A model generated the notes under the pieces. The model was not told where the DNA came from and did not search any database. It saw only the letters and a program-made list of their open reading frames with translations. A DNA stretch of 64,000 nt. Source: PFJX01 sp964542455. GTDB taxonomy: Bacteria > Pseudomonadota > Gammaproteobacteria > Burkholderiales > Thiobacillaceae. Location of the stretch: assembly GCA_964542455.1 (NCBI GenBank), contig CAZIUC010000012.1, positions 36,210 to 100,209 on the forward strand, written 5' to 3'. The translations under genes and the position numbers were made by a program. Shown one piece after another: positions 6,991 through 15,514 of this stretch (the stretch's first letter is position 1; each line of letters begins with the position of its first letter).

Positions 6991-8340
6991 ATGTCCTCTC
7001 CCGCCATCCTCTCCGTCTCCGAACTCAACCGTCTGGCGCGTCTGGCACTGGAAAAGGCGCTGCCTTCCTGCTGGGTGGCGGGGGAAATTTCCAATCTCAG
7101 CCGGGCGGCCTCCGGGCACTGGTATTTCACCCTCAAGGACGCCCAGGCCGGAGTGCGTTGCGCCATGTTCCGCAACCGCAACCAGTTCGTGGACTGGCAA
7201 CCGCGCGAGGGCGACCGCGTGGAAGTGCGCGCGCAGCCGACCTTGTACGAGGCGCGCGGCGACTATCAGCTCATCGTCGAGGCCATGCGCCGCGCCGGAG
7301 CCGGAGCGCTGTTCGAGGCATTCCTGAAGCTGAAGGCGAAGCTGGAACAGGAAGGCCTGTTCGCGCCCGAGCGGAAACGCGCCCTCCCCCGCTACCCGCG
7401 CGCCATCGGCATCATTACCTCGCCGCGGGCCGCCGCCCTGCGCGATGTTCTGACCACCCTGAAACGGCGCTGGCCAGCCGCCGCCGTGGTGCTCTACCCG
7501 ACCCCGGTGCAGGGCGCCGAAGCACCCGCCGGCCTGCGCGCGGCCTTGGGCCAAGCCACCCGCCGCATGGAATGCGATGTATTGCTGCTGGTGCGCGGCG
7601 GCGGCAGCCTGGAAGACCTGTGGGCGTTCAATGACGAGAGCCTGGCGCGCGCCATCGCCGCCAGCCCCATCCCGTTGGTCAGCGGCGTCGGCCATGAAAC
7701 CGATTTCACCATCGCCGATTTCGTCGCCGACCTGCGCGCGCCCACGCCCACCGGCGCCGCCCAGCTCGCCACCCCGGACCGCGAGGAACTCGCGCAACAC
7801 CTCGACCACCTGAAGCGACGCCAGGTCCAGGCACGACGTCGCCACCTGGAATCACTGGCACAACGCCTGGACAGCCTGACACGGCGTCTGCGCCACCCCG
7901 CGCAGCACCTGGCCGCGCAACGGCAACATCTCGATCACCTGACCGATCGCCTGCGACTGGCGCGCCTGGCCCAGCGGGAACGCGCGCGGCGGCGGGTCGA
8001 TCGCCTGTACGAACGCCTCGCCGCCGGGAAACCGAACCCCACCGCGCTACGCGAACCGGTGCGGCGTTTGCGGGCCGCGCTCGCGCGCGCCTGGGGCAAC
8101 CACCCCGACCGCAACCGCCTGGCCACCCTCACCGCCCATCTCGGCCATCTCAACCCGCAAGCGGTATTGGAGCGCGGCTACAGCATTACGCGCGACGCGC
8201 AAGGCCGCGTGGTCAGGGACGGCAGTTTGCTCACGGAAGGGGAACGGCTGGAACTGGCCTTCGCCCGAGGCAGTGCCAGCGCGCGGGTCACGGTGGGCGA
8301 AGCGGGTTCAACCACCCCAACTCATGAAACGACGACGTAG
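6991..8340 (+). CDS. xseA: Exodeoxyribonuclease VII large subunit
   Basis: A 449-residue protein with an N-terminal OB fold (WVAGEISNLSRAASGHWYF, about 28-46) and the catalytic core (IGIITSPRAAALRDVLTTL, about 137-155; LLLVRGGGSLEDLWAFND, about 195-212; GVGHETDFTIADFVADLRAPTP). A long Arg/Gln-rich coiled-coil region (about 265-390) is typical of the family. With XseB it degrades single-stranded DNA to acid-soluble oligonucleotides in the cytoplasm. No xseB is seen nearby. Length is normal. Confidence 0.97.
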   Translation: MSSPAILSVSELNRLARLALEKALPSCWVAGEISNLSRAASGHWYFTLKDAQAGVRCAMFRNRNQFVDWQPREGDRVEVRAQPTLYEARGDYQLIVEAMRRAGAGALFEAFLKLKAKLEQEGLFAPERKRALPRYPRAIGIITSPRAAALRDVLTTLKRRWPAAAVVLYPTPVQGAEAPAGLRAALGQATRRMECDVLLLVRGGGSLEDLWAFNDESLARAIAASPIPLVSGVGHETDFTIADFVADLRAPTPTGAAQLATPDREELAQHLDHLKRRQVQARRRHLESLAQRLDSLTRRLRHPAQHLAAQRQHLDHLTDRLRLARLAQRERARRRVDRLYERLAAGKPNPTALREPVRRLRAALARAWGNHPDRNRLATLTAHLGHLNPQAVLERGYSITRDAQGRVVRDGSLLTEGERLELAFARGSASARVTVGEAGSTTPTHETTT

Positions 8341-8374
8341 GATGCGGTGAGCGTTAGCGTGCGGGGACAGTTCC

Positions 8375-8575
8375 TCAATAATGCGGCGGCCGTTCCTCGC
8401 CCGGATCACGCCCTTCCGGCGGCGCCATGTCCTGGAGCTGGTTGGATAGACGGATCACCAGTTGTTGCAACCGGTCGATCTGCTCCTGCTGGCGGAACAC
8501 GGTGCGGTTGAGTTCTTCCAGTGTGTCTTCCGCGTAACTCAGTTTGATTTCTATCTCGACCAGGCGCGCTTCCAT
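8375..8575 (-). CDS. slyX: SlyX-like coiled-coil protein
   Basis: A 66-residue protein with heptad-patterned sequence (EARLVEIEIKLSYAEDTLEE, then QQEQIDRLQQLVIRLSNQL) and a C-terminal PPHY, the hallmark ending of SlyX. Function is unknown in the family. The start at 8575 was chosen because the family begins MExRLxELE; an upstream in-frame start would read through the flanking inverted-repeat element, whose 20-bp arm ends just before the ATG. Confidence 0.9.
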   Translation of the reverse strand: MEARLVEIEIKLSYAEDTLEELNRTVFRQQEQIDRLQQLVIRLSNQLQDMAPPEGRDPGEERPPHY

Positions 8576-8576
8576 A

Positions 8577-8816
8577 ATCCTTGATTCCTCAGTTGACCGT
8601 TCATCGTCCCTCGAAACGGTGCATGTATGCTGTCTCACAGCCTTCGACAACCCTCATCCCATTAGAGAACTCGCTACTACACATCCGATTGCACGGTTGG
8701 CGCGCCGTCTGGCTGCGTTGCGCCTCCTTGCGGGGAACAGCCCCGCGCGTCGTTGCGCCTTGCCAGCCATCGCGCCAACCGCACACTAGGACGTGTTCAA
8801 CTGAGGAATCAAGGAT
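8577..8816. mobile_element. 240-bp MITE-like element with perfect 20-bp terminal inverted repeats
   Basis: ATCCTTGATTCCTCAGTTGA (8577-8596) is repeated exactly in inverted orientation at 8797-8816. A second, inner inverted repeat (about TGCACGGTTGGCGCG near 8691 and CGCGCCAACCGCAC near 8771) lies inside. A 72-codon frame on the minus strand (8819-8601) starts from an AAGGAG-preceded ATG that overlaps the tesA stop; its product is unrecognised and it may be fortuitous. The element fills the whole gap between slyX and tesA, abutting the slyX start codon on one side and contributing the last stop-codon base of tesA on the other. Confidence 0.6.
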
Positions 8817-9430
8817 CATTTCTCCTTGAGCATGGGCTTCAACTCACGCCAGACATTCTCCACCAGCAGCGGTTGCGCGCCCGCGTCCGGATGCAGGCCA
8901 TCGGCCTGGAAGCGGTCGCGCTGGTCGGCCATTCCGGCTAGCAGGAACGGCACCAGACGCACTTTCCGCGCCCGCGCCACTTGCGTGAACAAGTCCTGGA
9001 ACTGGCGCGTATAGGCCGGACCATAGTTCGGTGGCAGGCGCATGCCGACCAGCAGCACCGCGCTGCCCTGTTGTTTCGCCAGATCGATCATGGCCTCCAG
9101 GTTGCGCGTGGTTTGCCGCAACGGCAGTCCGCGCAAACCATCGTTGGCGCCCAGTTCGATGATGGTAAGGTGCGGCCGATGCGCCGCCAGGATGTCAGGC
9201 AAACGGGTCAAGCCACCCGCTGTGGTTTCCCCGGAGACACTGGCGTTGACCACCCGATGTTTGGGCAATTGCCGTTGCAGCAGGCTCACCCAGCCGGATT
9301 CGCGCGGAATGCCGTAGGCGGCGGATAGACTGTCGCCGAACACCAGTATGGTGGGCGAGGCTCCGGCACTGGCCAGTAACGGCCCGCTCAGCAGCAACAA
9401 GAGAGCAAAAACCTTCATGCGTATAGACAT
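8816..9430 (-). CDS. tesA: Periplasmic SGNH esterase / acyl-CoA thioesterase I / lysophospholipase L1
   Basis: A 204-residue SGNH hydrolase with a signal peptide (KVFALLLLLSGPLLASAGA). Block I is FGDSLSAAYG with the nucleophilic Ser, block III is ELGANDGLRG, and block V is DGLHPDAGAQ with the catalytic Asp and His. It is predicted to hydrolyse acyl thioesters and lysophospholipids in the periplasm. The ATG at 9430 has a GAGG six bases upstream; an alternative ATG lies at 9418. The 9418 ATG shares the CATG palindrome with the ybbA start on the other strand, so the two genes are divergent with overlapping starts. Confidence 0.93.
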   Translation of the reverse strand: MSIRMKVFALLLLLSGPLLASAGASPTILVFGDSLSAAYGIPRESGWVSLLQRQLPKHRVVNASVSGETTAGGLTRLPDILAAHRPHLTIIELGANDGLRGLPLRQTTRNLEAMIDLAKQQGSAVLLVGMRLPPNYGPAYTRQFQDLFTQVARARKVRLVPFLLAGMADQRDRFQADGLHPDAGAQPLLVENVWRELKPMLKEK

Positions 9431-10082
9431 CGAAAACCTCGGTAAATCGGTACAAGTAGGCGAAGACGCGTTGCACATCCTCGCCGATGTTTCCTTCAGC
9501 GTGAACCCCGGCGAGAGCGTGGCCATCGTCGGCAGCTCCGGTTCCGGAAAATCCACCCTGCTGGGATTGATCGCCGGCCTGGATGTTCCCAGCTTCGGGC
9601 GGGTGCTGCTCGACGGGGAAAACCTGTTCGACCTCGACGAAGACGGCCGCGCGGCGCTGCGCGGGCGCGGCATGGGCTTCGTGTTCCAGTCGTTCCAGTT
9701 GCTGCCCGGCCTCACCGCCCTGGAAAACGTGATGCTGCCGCTGGAACTGGCCGGCCAGGCCAACGCCGCCGAAGTGGCGCGCGGCCACCTGGAGCAGGTT
9801 GGCCTGGGCGAGCGTGTCCGGCATCGGCCGGCGCAGCTTTCCGGCGGCGAACAACAGCGTGTCGCCCTGGCCCGCGCCTTCGCCGTGGCGCCACGCATCC
9901 TCCTGGCCGACGAGCCCACCGGCAACCTGGACGTCCACACCGGCGCCCAGATCATCGAACTCCTGTTCGAACTGAACCGCGCCCAGGGCGCCACCCTCGT
10001 CGTCGTCACCCACGACCCCGCCCTCGCCGCGCTGTGCCAGCGGCAATTGCGGCTGGAGGCGGGGCGATTGGTGGCGAATTGA
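9417..10082 (+). CDS. ybbA: ABC transporter ATP-binding protein YbbA
   Basis: A 221-residue LolD/MacB-type ATPase: Walker A GSSGSGKST (about 37-45), Q-loop FVFQSFQLLPGLTALENV, signature LSGGEQQRVALARA (about 140-153), Walker B ILLADEPTGNLD and the switch His in VVVTHD. It pairs with the permease YbbP encoded 137 bp downstream. The tesA-ybbA-ybbP neighbourhood is conserved in many Proteobacteria and is thought to act on lipid or envelope substrates, but the substrate is not established. Its start overlaps the divergent tesA start, so its promoter must lie within the tesA coding sequence. Confidence 0.93.
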   Translation: MRIDIENLGKSVQVGEDALHILADVSFSVNPGESVAIVGSSGSGKSTLLGLIAGLDVPSFGRVLLDGENLFDLDEDGRAALRGRGMGFVFQSFQLLPGLTALENVMLPLELAGQANAAEVARGHLEQVGLGERVRHRPAQLSGGEQQRVALARAFAVAPRILLADEPTGNLDVHTGAQIIELLFELNRAQGATLVVVTHDPALAALCQRQLRLEAGRLVAN

Positions 10083-10087
10083 ATTAG

Positions 10088-10189
10088 TCCCCCCCTTTCC
10101 CAAAGGGGGGCAGGGGGGATTTGTTTTGCTGTGCCAACCACTGAACCACTGTAGAAATCCCCCCCGGTCCCCCTTTGTGAAAGGGGGGA
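10088..10189. repeat. CCCCCTTT/AAAGGGGG MITE-like element between ybbA and ybbP
   Basis: Both ends (CCCCCCTTTCCCAAAGGGGG and the mirrored CCCCCTTTGTGAAAGGGGGG) are palindromic, with GGGGGATTT and AAATCCCCCC inside. It is in the same family as the copy in the nucleotidyltransferase gene and lies within a presumed operon, where its stems would be transcribed. Confidence 0.8.
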
Positions 10190-10219
10190 GCCAAACCCAA
10201 CCTACCTGACGCAGCCACC

Positions 10220-12697
10220 ATGCTTCCTCTCTCACTCCGCTTTCTTGCCCGTGAATGGCGTGCCGGTGAAATCCGCGTCCTGCTTCTGGCCGTGGCGTTG
10301 GCGGTGGCCAGCCTGACGGCCGTGGCGTTCTTCGGCGACCGGGTAAAACAGGCGCTCGGACGTGAAGCCAATACCTTGCTGGCGGCCGATCTGGCGATCG
10401 CTTCCGACCATCCGCTGGCGCTATCGTTTGCCGAAAAAGCGCGGCAGCGCGGCCTGCAAGTCAGTTCCAGCGCGGCATTTCTGAGCATGGCGCTGGCCGG
10501 AGAGAAGAACCTGCTGGCAGGCATCAAAGGCGTGGCAGACGGTTACCCCCTGCGCGGCAGTTTGCGCGTCGCCCCGGCGCCGTTTGCCGAGGACGCCCCC
10601 ACCCGCGACCTGCCCGGCCCCGGGCAAGTCTGGCTGGATTCGCGCGCGGCCAGCGAACTGGGTGTGCGGGTCGGCGGCGAGGTGGAACTCGGCGCCGCGC
10701 GCTTCAAGGTCGCCGCCATCCTGACCTTCGAGGGCGAACGCGGCGGCAACTTCATGGCTCTGGCGCCGCGCGTGCTGCTCACTGCGGCTGACCTGAAAAA
10801 AACCGGGCTGGTGCAGGAAGGCAGCCGTATCACCTATCGTCTGCTGCTTGCCGGCAGCGATCAGGACGTGGCCGATTTCCGCGCCTGGTGCGAGCCGCGC
10901 CTGGCACGCGGCGAAAAGTTGGAGGACGTGCGCGATGCCCGCCCGGAACTGCGCCAGATCCTCGACAAGGCGCGGCGCTATCTCGGCCTGGCCGCCGTGC
11001 TCACCGTGGTGCTCGCCGCCGCCGCCACCCACATGGCGCTGCGCCGCTATGTGCAACGGCATTTCGACCAGTACGCCCTGATGCGCTGTTTCGGCGCCAG
11101 CCAGCGCCGCCTGCTCAGCCTCTATTTCCTGCAACTGGCCGGCCTCGGCCTGGCGGCGGGCCTGCTCGGCGCGGCGCTGGGCTGGGTCACGCAACAGGCG
11201 CTGGCGAATCTGCTCGGCGGGGTGCTGCGCCTGGGCCTGCCGGCGGCCTCCTGGCAACCATTCGGGCTGGGCATACTGGCCGGCGTGGCGTTGATCCTGG
11301 CCTTCGCCCTGCCCCCCCTGCTCCGCCTGGCGCGGGTGCCGACGCTGCGCGTGCTGCGCCGTGATCTTGGACCCGTCGCGGGCGGCGCATGGCTCGCCCA
11401 TCTGGTCGGCCTTGCCCTGGTCGCCGGGCTGATCTGGTGGCAGGCCGGAGAAACCCGCCTCGCCCTGATCGTCAGCGGCGGCGTGCTCGGCGTGATGGCG
11501 CTCGCGGCGGCGCTGATTCAGGCCCTGTTGTGGCCGCTTGCCCGGCTGGCGCGCCACTTACCGCCCGGCCCACGTCTCGGCCTGCTCGGCCTCAGACAAC
11601 GTGGCTGGGAAACCACGCTCCAGGCCATGGCCCTGAGCCTGGGTCTGCTCGCGCTGCTGCTGCTCACCCTGGTGCGCGGTGATCTGCTCGATGCCTGGCG
11701 CAACCAGGTGCCGGAAGGCGCGCCCAATCGCTTCGTCATCAACATCCAGCCGCGACAGGTGGCGCCGGTACAAGCCTGGCTGACAAACAACGACATCCCG
11801 AACACGACGCTCTACCCGATGATCCGCGCCCGCCTCACCGCCATCGAAGGGCGCGCGGTACGCCCCGAGGATTACCCGGAAGGCCGCGCCCGCGGCCTGG
11901 CGGAACGTGAGTTCAACCTCTCGGAACTCGCCACACTGCCGCCCGACAACGAACTGGAAGCGGGCCACTGGTGGTGGCCCGGGCAAACTTCAGGCTTCAC
12001 GGTGGAAGCCGGCATTGCCAAGACCCTGAACATCCGTCTCGGCGACAAACTAGACTTCGACGTCGGCGGCCTGCCGCTATCCGGGCACGTCAGCAGCCTG
12101 CGCCACGTCGAGTGGGATTCCTTCCGGGTGAACTTCTTCGTTGCCACCCCGCCTGGCGCGATGAGCGCCATGCCGAAGAGCTATATCACCAGTTTCCACC
12201 TGCCTCCCAAGCGCGGCGCCGTGCTCGCGGGCCTGATCGCCGCCTTTCCCAATCTGACCGCGATCGACGTGGCCCAGATGCTCAACGAACTGCGCGGCCT
12301 GACCGACCGGGTCAGCCAGGCGGTGCAACTGGTGTTTCTGTTCAGCCTGGGTGTGGGCGTGCTGGTCATGCTCGCCGCCCTCTACTCGCGGCGCGCCGAA
12401 CGCGCACGGGAGATCGGCCTCTGGCGCGCCCTGGGCGCCTCGAAGCGCACACTGCGCGCGGCGCTGGCCAGCGAATTCGCCTTCCTCGGCCTGCTCGCCG
12501 GCCTGGTCGCGGCGGGTGCCAGCAGCGTCCTGGCCTGGGTACTGGCCAACAAGGTGTTCGACCTGCCGCACACCCCCGACCCGTGGATCTGGCTGTTCGG
12601 CCTCGGCGGCGGCATGTTGTTGGTGCTGCTTGCCGGCTGGTTCGCCACCCGCGACCTGCTGGATGAGCCGCCGCTCATGGCGTTGCGCATGGAGTAA
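10220..12697 (+). CDS. ybbP: FtsX-like ABC transporter permease YbbP
   Basis: An 825-residue permease with an N-terminal transmembrane helix (residues 17-37 region), a large periplasmic domain, a central block of helices with the FtsX signature (about 255-500), a second periplasmic domain (about 500-690), and three C-terminal helices ending in RDLLDEPPLMALRME. The duplicated FtsX/MacB arrangement matches the YbbP/LolE-like family that partners YbbA. Length is normal (about 800-850). A truncated MITE copy follows the stop. Confidence 0.92.
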   Translation: MLPLSLRFLAREWRAGEIRVLLLAVALAVASLTAVAFFGDRVKQALGREANTLLAADLAIASDHPLALSFAEKARQRGLQVSSSAAFLSMALAGEKNLLAGIKGVADGYPLRGSLRVAPAPFAEDAPTRDLPGPGQVWLDSRAASELGVRVGGEVELGAARFKVAAILTFEGERGGNFMALAPRVLLTAADLKKTGLVQEGSRITYRLLLAGSDQDVADFRAWCEPRLARGEKLEDVRDARPELRQILDKARRYLGLAAVLTVVLAAAATHMALRRYVQRHFDQYALMRCFGASQRRLLSLYFLQLAGLGLAAGLLGAALGWVTQQALANLLGGVLRLGLPAASWQPFGLGILAGVALILAFALPPLLRLARVPTLRVLRRDLGPVAGGAWLAHLVGLALVAGLIWWQAGETRLALIVSGGVLGVMALAAALIQALLWPLARLARHLPPGPRLGLLGLRQRGWETTLQAMALSLGLLALLLLTLVRGDLLDAWRNQVPEGAPNRFVINIQPRQVAPVQAWLTNNDIPNTTLYPMIRARLTAIEGRAVRPEDYPEGRARGLAEREFNLSELATLPPDNELEAGHWWWPGQTSGFTVEAGIAKTLNIRLGDKLDFDVGGLPLSGHVSSLRHVEWDSFRVNFFVATPPGAMSAMPKSYITSFHLPPKRGAVLAGLIAAFPNLTAIDVAQMLNELRGLTDRVSQAVQLVFLFSLGVGVLVMLAALYSRRAERAREIGLWRALGASKRTLRAALASEFAFLGLLAGLVAAGASSVLAWVLANKVFDLPHTPDPWIWLFGLGGGMLLVLLAGWFATRDLLDEPPLMALRME

Positions 12698-12704
12698 GCG
12701 ACTG

Positions 12705-12727
12705 CCCCCCTTTGAAAAAGGGGGGAA
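12705..12727. repeat. Half copy of the CCCCCTTT element, followed by unassigned sequence
   Basis: A single CCCCCCTTTGAAAAAGGGGGG hairpin just after ybbP could serve as a terminator-like stem, but it has no T-run. The sequence from 12730 to 12840 contains an open minus-strand frame ending GYLGGLSTTR, which may be a leftover gene end; I could not identify it. Confidence 0.6.
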
Positions 12728-12889
12728 CCCCTTGTCAGCGCGTCGTGGACAGGCCGCCCAGGTAGCCCACTTCCACCACGTCGGGGTCGATCAGCGGGAT
12801 GATGCTGCCGAACCCGGAACAGGCTTCATGGAACCACCCACAATTTGCTGTAAAACCCGTACACCTGATGGACATTACCGGGATTGATC

Positions 12890-13177
12890 ATGAAAAAAGC
12901 AAAGGCGGCGGCGGAGGCCGTGGAACTGGAGGCCATTCCCAACATCGGCCCGGCCGTGGCCGGCGATCTGCGGCAACTGGGCATTCACGTCCCGGCCGAT
13001 CTCAAGGGCCAGGACCCCTACGTCCTCTACCAGCAGTTTTGCGCCCAGACCGGCGTCATGCACGACCCTTGCCTGCTCGATACCTTCATTGCCGCCACCC
13101 GCTTCATGGGGGGTGAGCCGCCGCTGCCCTGGTGGCGTTACACCAAGGAGCGCAAGCGGACGCTCAAGGAGTCATGA
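12890..13177 (+). CDS. Cdd1-like helix-hairpin-helix protein
   Basis: A 95-residue protein with an HhH motif (AIPNIGPAVAGDLRQLGI, about 16-33) followed by DLKGQDPYVLYQQFCAQTGV and CLLDTFIAATRFM. This arrangement matches the 'pathogenicity locus' Cdd1/TfoX-C-like family, small proteins with a DNA-binding-type HhH fold and no settled function. The ATG at 12890 is preferred to an in-frame TTG at 12884. It is a single-gene unit, convergent with the flhB-like gene just downstream. Confidence 0.8.
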   Translation: MKKAKAAAEAVELEAIPNIGPAVAGDLRQLGIHVPADLKGQDPYVLYQQFCAQTGVMHDPCLLDTFIAATRFMGGEPPLPWWRYTKERKRTLKES

Positions 13178-13178
13178 G

Positions 13179-13457
13179 TCAGGCGAGGCTCTCACGCTGT
13201 TCCAGTTGATACAGCCAGGCCAGCAGTTCCGCGACGGCGATATACAACTCGGGCGGGATACGCGCGTCCATGTCCACCTGCATCAGCAGCGATACCAGTT
13301 CCGGTGATTCATGCACGAACACGCCGGCCGACTGGGCGCGAGCGATGATCTCCTCGGCCAGGAGGCCACGCCCTTTGGCGACCACACGGGGGGCGCCGTC
13401 GTCCGGGTCGTAGACCAGGGCGACGGCTTGAGATGTGGTATCAGGCCGAGAGCGCAT
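13179..13457 (-). CDS. FlhB C-terminal-domain-like protein
   Basis: A 92-residue protein equivalent to the cytoplasmic C-terminal domain of FlhB/EscU export switches: AVALVYDPDDGAPRVVAKG, LLAEEIIARAQSAGVFVHE, and IPPELYIAVAELLAWLYQLE. The transmembrane half of FlhB and the autocleaved NPTH motif are absent. Such stand-alone FlhB-like proteins are encoded beside fliK-like genes in many Proteobacteria and may modulate export substrate switching. It overlaps the fliK-like gene by 17 bp. The start could also be at 13484. Confidence 0.85.
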   Translation of the reverse strand: MRSRPDTTSQAVALVYDPDDGAPRVVAKGRGLLAEEIIARAQSAGVFVHESPELVSLLMQVDMDARIPPELYIAVAELLAWLYQLEQRESLA

Positions 13458-14658
13458 CAGCCTGGACATCGCCGGCGTTGACACTGAGGCCGGCTGGTTT
13501 CAGGCCAGCCGCCTGCAATGCCCGTTCCAGGCTGGGCAAGGCGGCACTCATGGCCTCCCGTGTACCCGGTTCATTTGCGCTCAAGCCGACGCTGAGTCGG
13601 TTGCCGACCAGCGACATTCTGGCGCTGACCCCACCCAATCGTGGCAGGGTCAGGCGCAGTTCCGTCACCCAGGGATTGGCTTCCTCGCCAGGCCCGGCGC
13701 CGTCGCCGGTCTGTTCCCGTACCTGCCATTCCAGCCACTGCCCCGGCCAGGCAAAGCCCTGCCAGAGGAAAGGCGAACCTTCCAGCATCAGCAGTTGGCG
13801 GCCGGCGAGGCGCGCGGCTTCTTCCGGCATGTTGGTCAGGCCGGCGGCTGTGGCCATGTTGTGGGCGCCGTCGGCAAGCCGCGCCTGCGGCTCGTTGCGC
13901 AGGTCGGCCAGTGCAAAAGTGCCGCGCGCCCAGCGCGCCAGGTGCGATTCATAGAACAGTCCGCTTTCACGCAGAGTCTGGTGCAAACGTTGCGGCAGCG
14001 CGGTCTGGCTGTCCGCCACGCCGGTTTGCAGCGCGGCCAGGTTGGAAGTGGAGGGTCCGGATGCCAGCCCGGCGCGGGTGGCGTCCACCGGCGTGCCGCC
14101 GGTCAGCGCGGTGGCGCTGGCAAAGGCGCCAGTCATCGCGGTCATGGGCAGGCTGCCGCCACCCGACTGCGAAGGCGGGTTGGCCAGCGGCGCGGTGTTG
14201 CTGAAAATGGGATGCCGCGCGGCCACTCCGGCCTGGGCAAGCTGCGCGGCGCCGGGCGTGGTGGGCGGCGGGCCAGCCTGGGCGCCGGCCGTCGGCCGCG
14301 CCAGTTGCGCCAGCGCGGTAAGTTGTTGCGCGCCTTGCGACAGGCGCACCGGCTGTACCGCGCTGATCGCGGCGCGCTCCATGACGAAAGTGGGGCGCGG
14401 CACGCTATGCAGATAAGTCAGGCGGATGCTGTCGCCGGCCTGAGTGCCGCGCGGCAGCGCCATGCTGAGCTGCTGCCCGCCGACCTGCACCAGATTGCGT
14501 CCGCCCACCAGGTTCTCCAGCACCTTGCCCTGGTAGCTGGCGCCGGGCTGGAAGTTGTCCTTGGCCTGCGGCGGCGCGCTCTTGCCAGGCGCCAGCAGTT
14601 CCGCTCCCTGGGCCTTCAGCCAGGAGGCCAGCAACTGCGGCAGCGCGGACAGGTTCAT
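13441..14658 (-). CDS. fliK: FliK-like flagellar hook-length control protein
   Basis: A 405-residue protein with a low-complexity Ala/Gly/Pro-rich N-terminal and middle region (about 1-230) and a C-terminal globular domain containing WLEWQVREQTGDGAG and TLPRLGGVSARMSLVGNRLS, characteristic of FliK C-terminal domains that contact FlhB. It starts ATGA-coupled to the DUF2802 gene and overlaps the FlhB-like gene downstream, so the three form an operon. It may be a second FliK paralogue; the main flagellar cluster is not in this window. Confidence 0.8.
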   Translation of the reverse strand: MNLSALPQLLASWLKAQGAELLAPGKSAPPQAKDNFQPGASYQGKVLENLVGGRNLVQVGGQQLSMALPRGTQAGDSIRLTYLHSVPRPTFVMERAAISAVQPVRLSQGAQQLTALAQLARPTAGAQAGPPPTTPGAAQLAQAGVAARHPIFSNTAPLANPPSQSGGGSLPMTAMTGAFASATALTGGTPVDATRAGLASGPSTSNLAALQTGVADSQTALPQRLHQTLRESGLFYESHLARWARGTFALADLRNEPQARLADGAHNMATAAGLTNMPEEAARLAGRQLLMLEGSPFLWQGFAWPGQWLEWQVREQTGDGAGPGEEANPWVTELRLTLPRLGGVSARMSLVGNRLSVGLSANEPGTREAMSAALPSLERALQAAGLKPAGLSVNAGDVQADALSA

Positions 14659-15023
14659 GAATCGGTGCGCTGCAAGGCGATGATCAATTCGGCTTCGCTG
14701 CGGGATATACCGAGTTGCCCGGCGAGTTCTTGCGGTGTGGCGCCCTCGCGCGCCAGTCGCATGGCCTCGCCATAGGTGACGGCCTGGGTATCGAGCGCGG
14801 ATTCCACCGGCGGCTTCGCTTCCAGACTCTCGACCCGCGCCTTGAGCGCGGCCAGGTCAGCTTGCAAAGCTTCGATGCGCGTGTCCAGTTCCGGGGTGGC
14901 GACCGGCTTGCGGCGGCGGGAAAACAGCAACGCCTCCAAGAGATAGATGACCGTGGCGAGCACCACGGCGAGGATCACGAAGACGAGCAATTCGGAGCCG
15001 GTGAAGGTGAGGTGTTCAAGCAT
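14655..15023 (-). CDS. DUF2802 membrane-anchored protein
   Basis: A 122-residue protein with one N-terminal transmembrane helix (ELLVFVILAVVLATVIYLLE, about 11-30), a coiled coil (about 45-70), and a C-terminal helix-turn-helix-like segment (YGEAMRLAREGATPQELAGQ, then GISRSEAELI). This matches DUF2802, regularly encoded next to fliK/flhB-like or chemotaxis genes and of unknown function. It overlaps fliK by 4 bp. Confidence 0.85.
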   Translation of the reverse strand: MLEHLTFTGSELLVFVILAVVLATVIYLLEALLFSRRRKPVATPELDTRIEALQADLAALKARVESLEAKPPVESALDTQAVTYGEAMRLAREGATPQELAGQLGISRSEAELIIALQRTDS

Positions 15024-15156
15024 GGAGCATGGATTCCGTGCCGACAGGCAACAGGGGTACGGGGACTATTACGGCCGAACCGGGATTTACTTTAGGGTGG
15101 CATCCAGGGATCAGCTAACGCCCCCCGGCATGAAGTCAAACCCGGCTTGCGGGGGA

Positions 15157-15429
15157 CTAAGAGGGTCGCGGCCCGGCGTAATCGTCGATCAGAGCATCCG
15201 GTGGCTGCTGGCTGGGGGCAGCGGGTGTTTCGGGCTTGGCGGGGCGCGGCCCGCGTTTCCGGCGCTTTTCCTTGAGTTGGTCTTGCCAGTGTTCCAGCGG
15301 CACGTCCGTGTGGTCACCGATGCGTACATCAACGCGCATCGGGTCTACATCCGCGATGGGGTCGCGGGCGCATTCGCGGCGTGGCACCTGTGTTGAACTA
15401 TGCTGTCCAGCAGACTTGCAAGGCTTCAT
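15157..15429 (-). CDS. Small hypothetical protein, basic and proline-rich C-terminus
   Basis: A 90-residue frame starting at ATG 15429 with a charged segment LEHWQDQLKEKRRKRGPRPA and a disordered Pro/Ala tail. I do not recognise a family. Directly upstream a different frame reads ELFGHGNKRFWETWP followed by TGA that overlaps this ATG, which looks like the genuine end of a glycosyltransferase, so this gene may be translationally coupled to a longer version of the gene at 15515-16651. Coding status is moderately supported by codon composition only. Confidence 0.4.
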   Translation of the reverse strand: MKPCKSAGQHSSTQVPRRECARDPIADVDPMRVDVRIGDHTDVPLEHWQDQLKEKRRKRGPRPAKPETPAAPSQQPPDALIDDYAGPRPS

Positions 15430-15514
15430 GGCCAGGTTTCCCAGAATCGTTTGTTGCCATGGCCGAATAGTTCGCTCGGGCGGCCACAAAATCAACTACC
15501 TGGCAGCCTTCCGG

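Noticed and set aside
12730..12840. Short minus-strand frame ending GYLGGLSTTR
   Set aside because: It could be a gene remnant, but it is too short to assign and shows no start or family motif.
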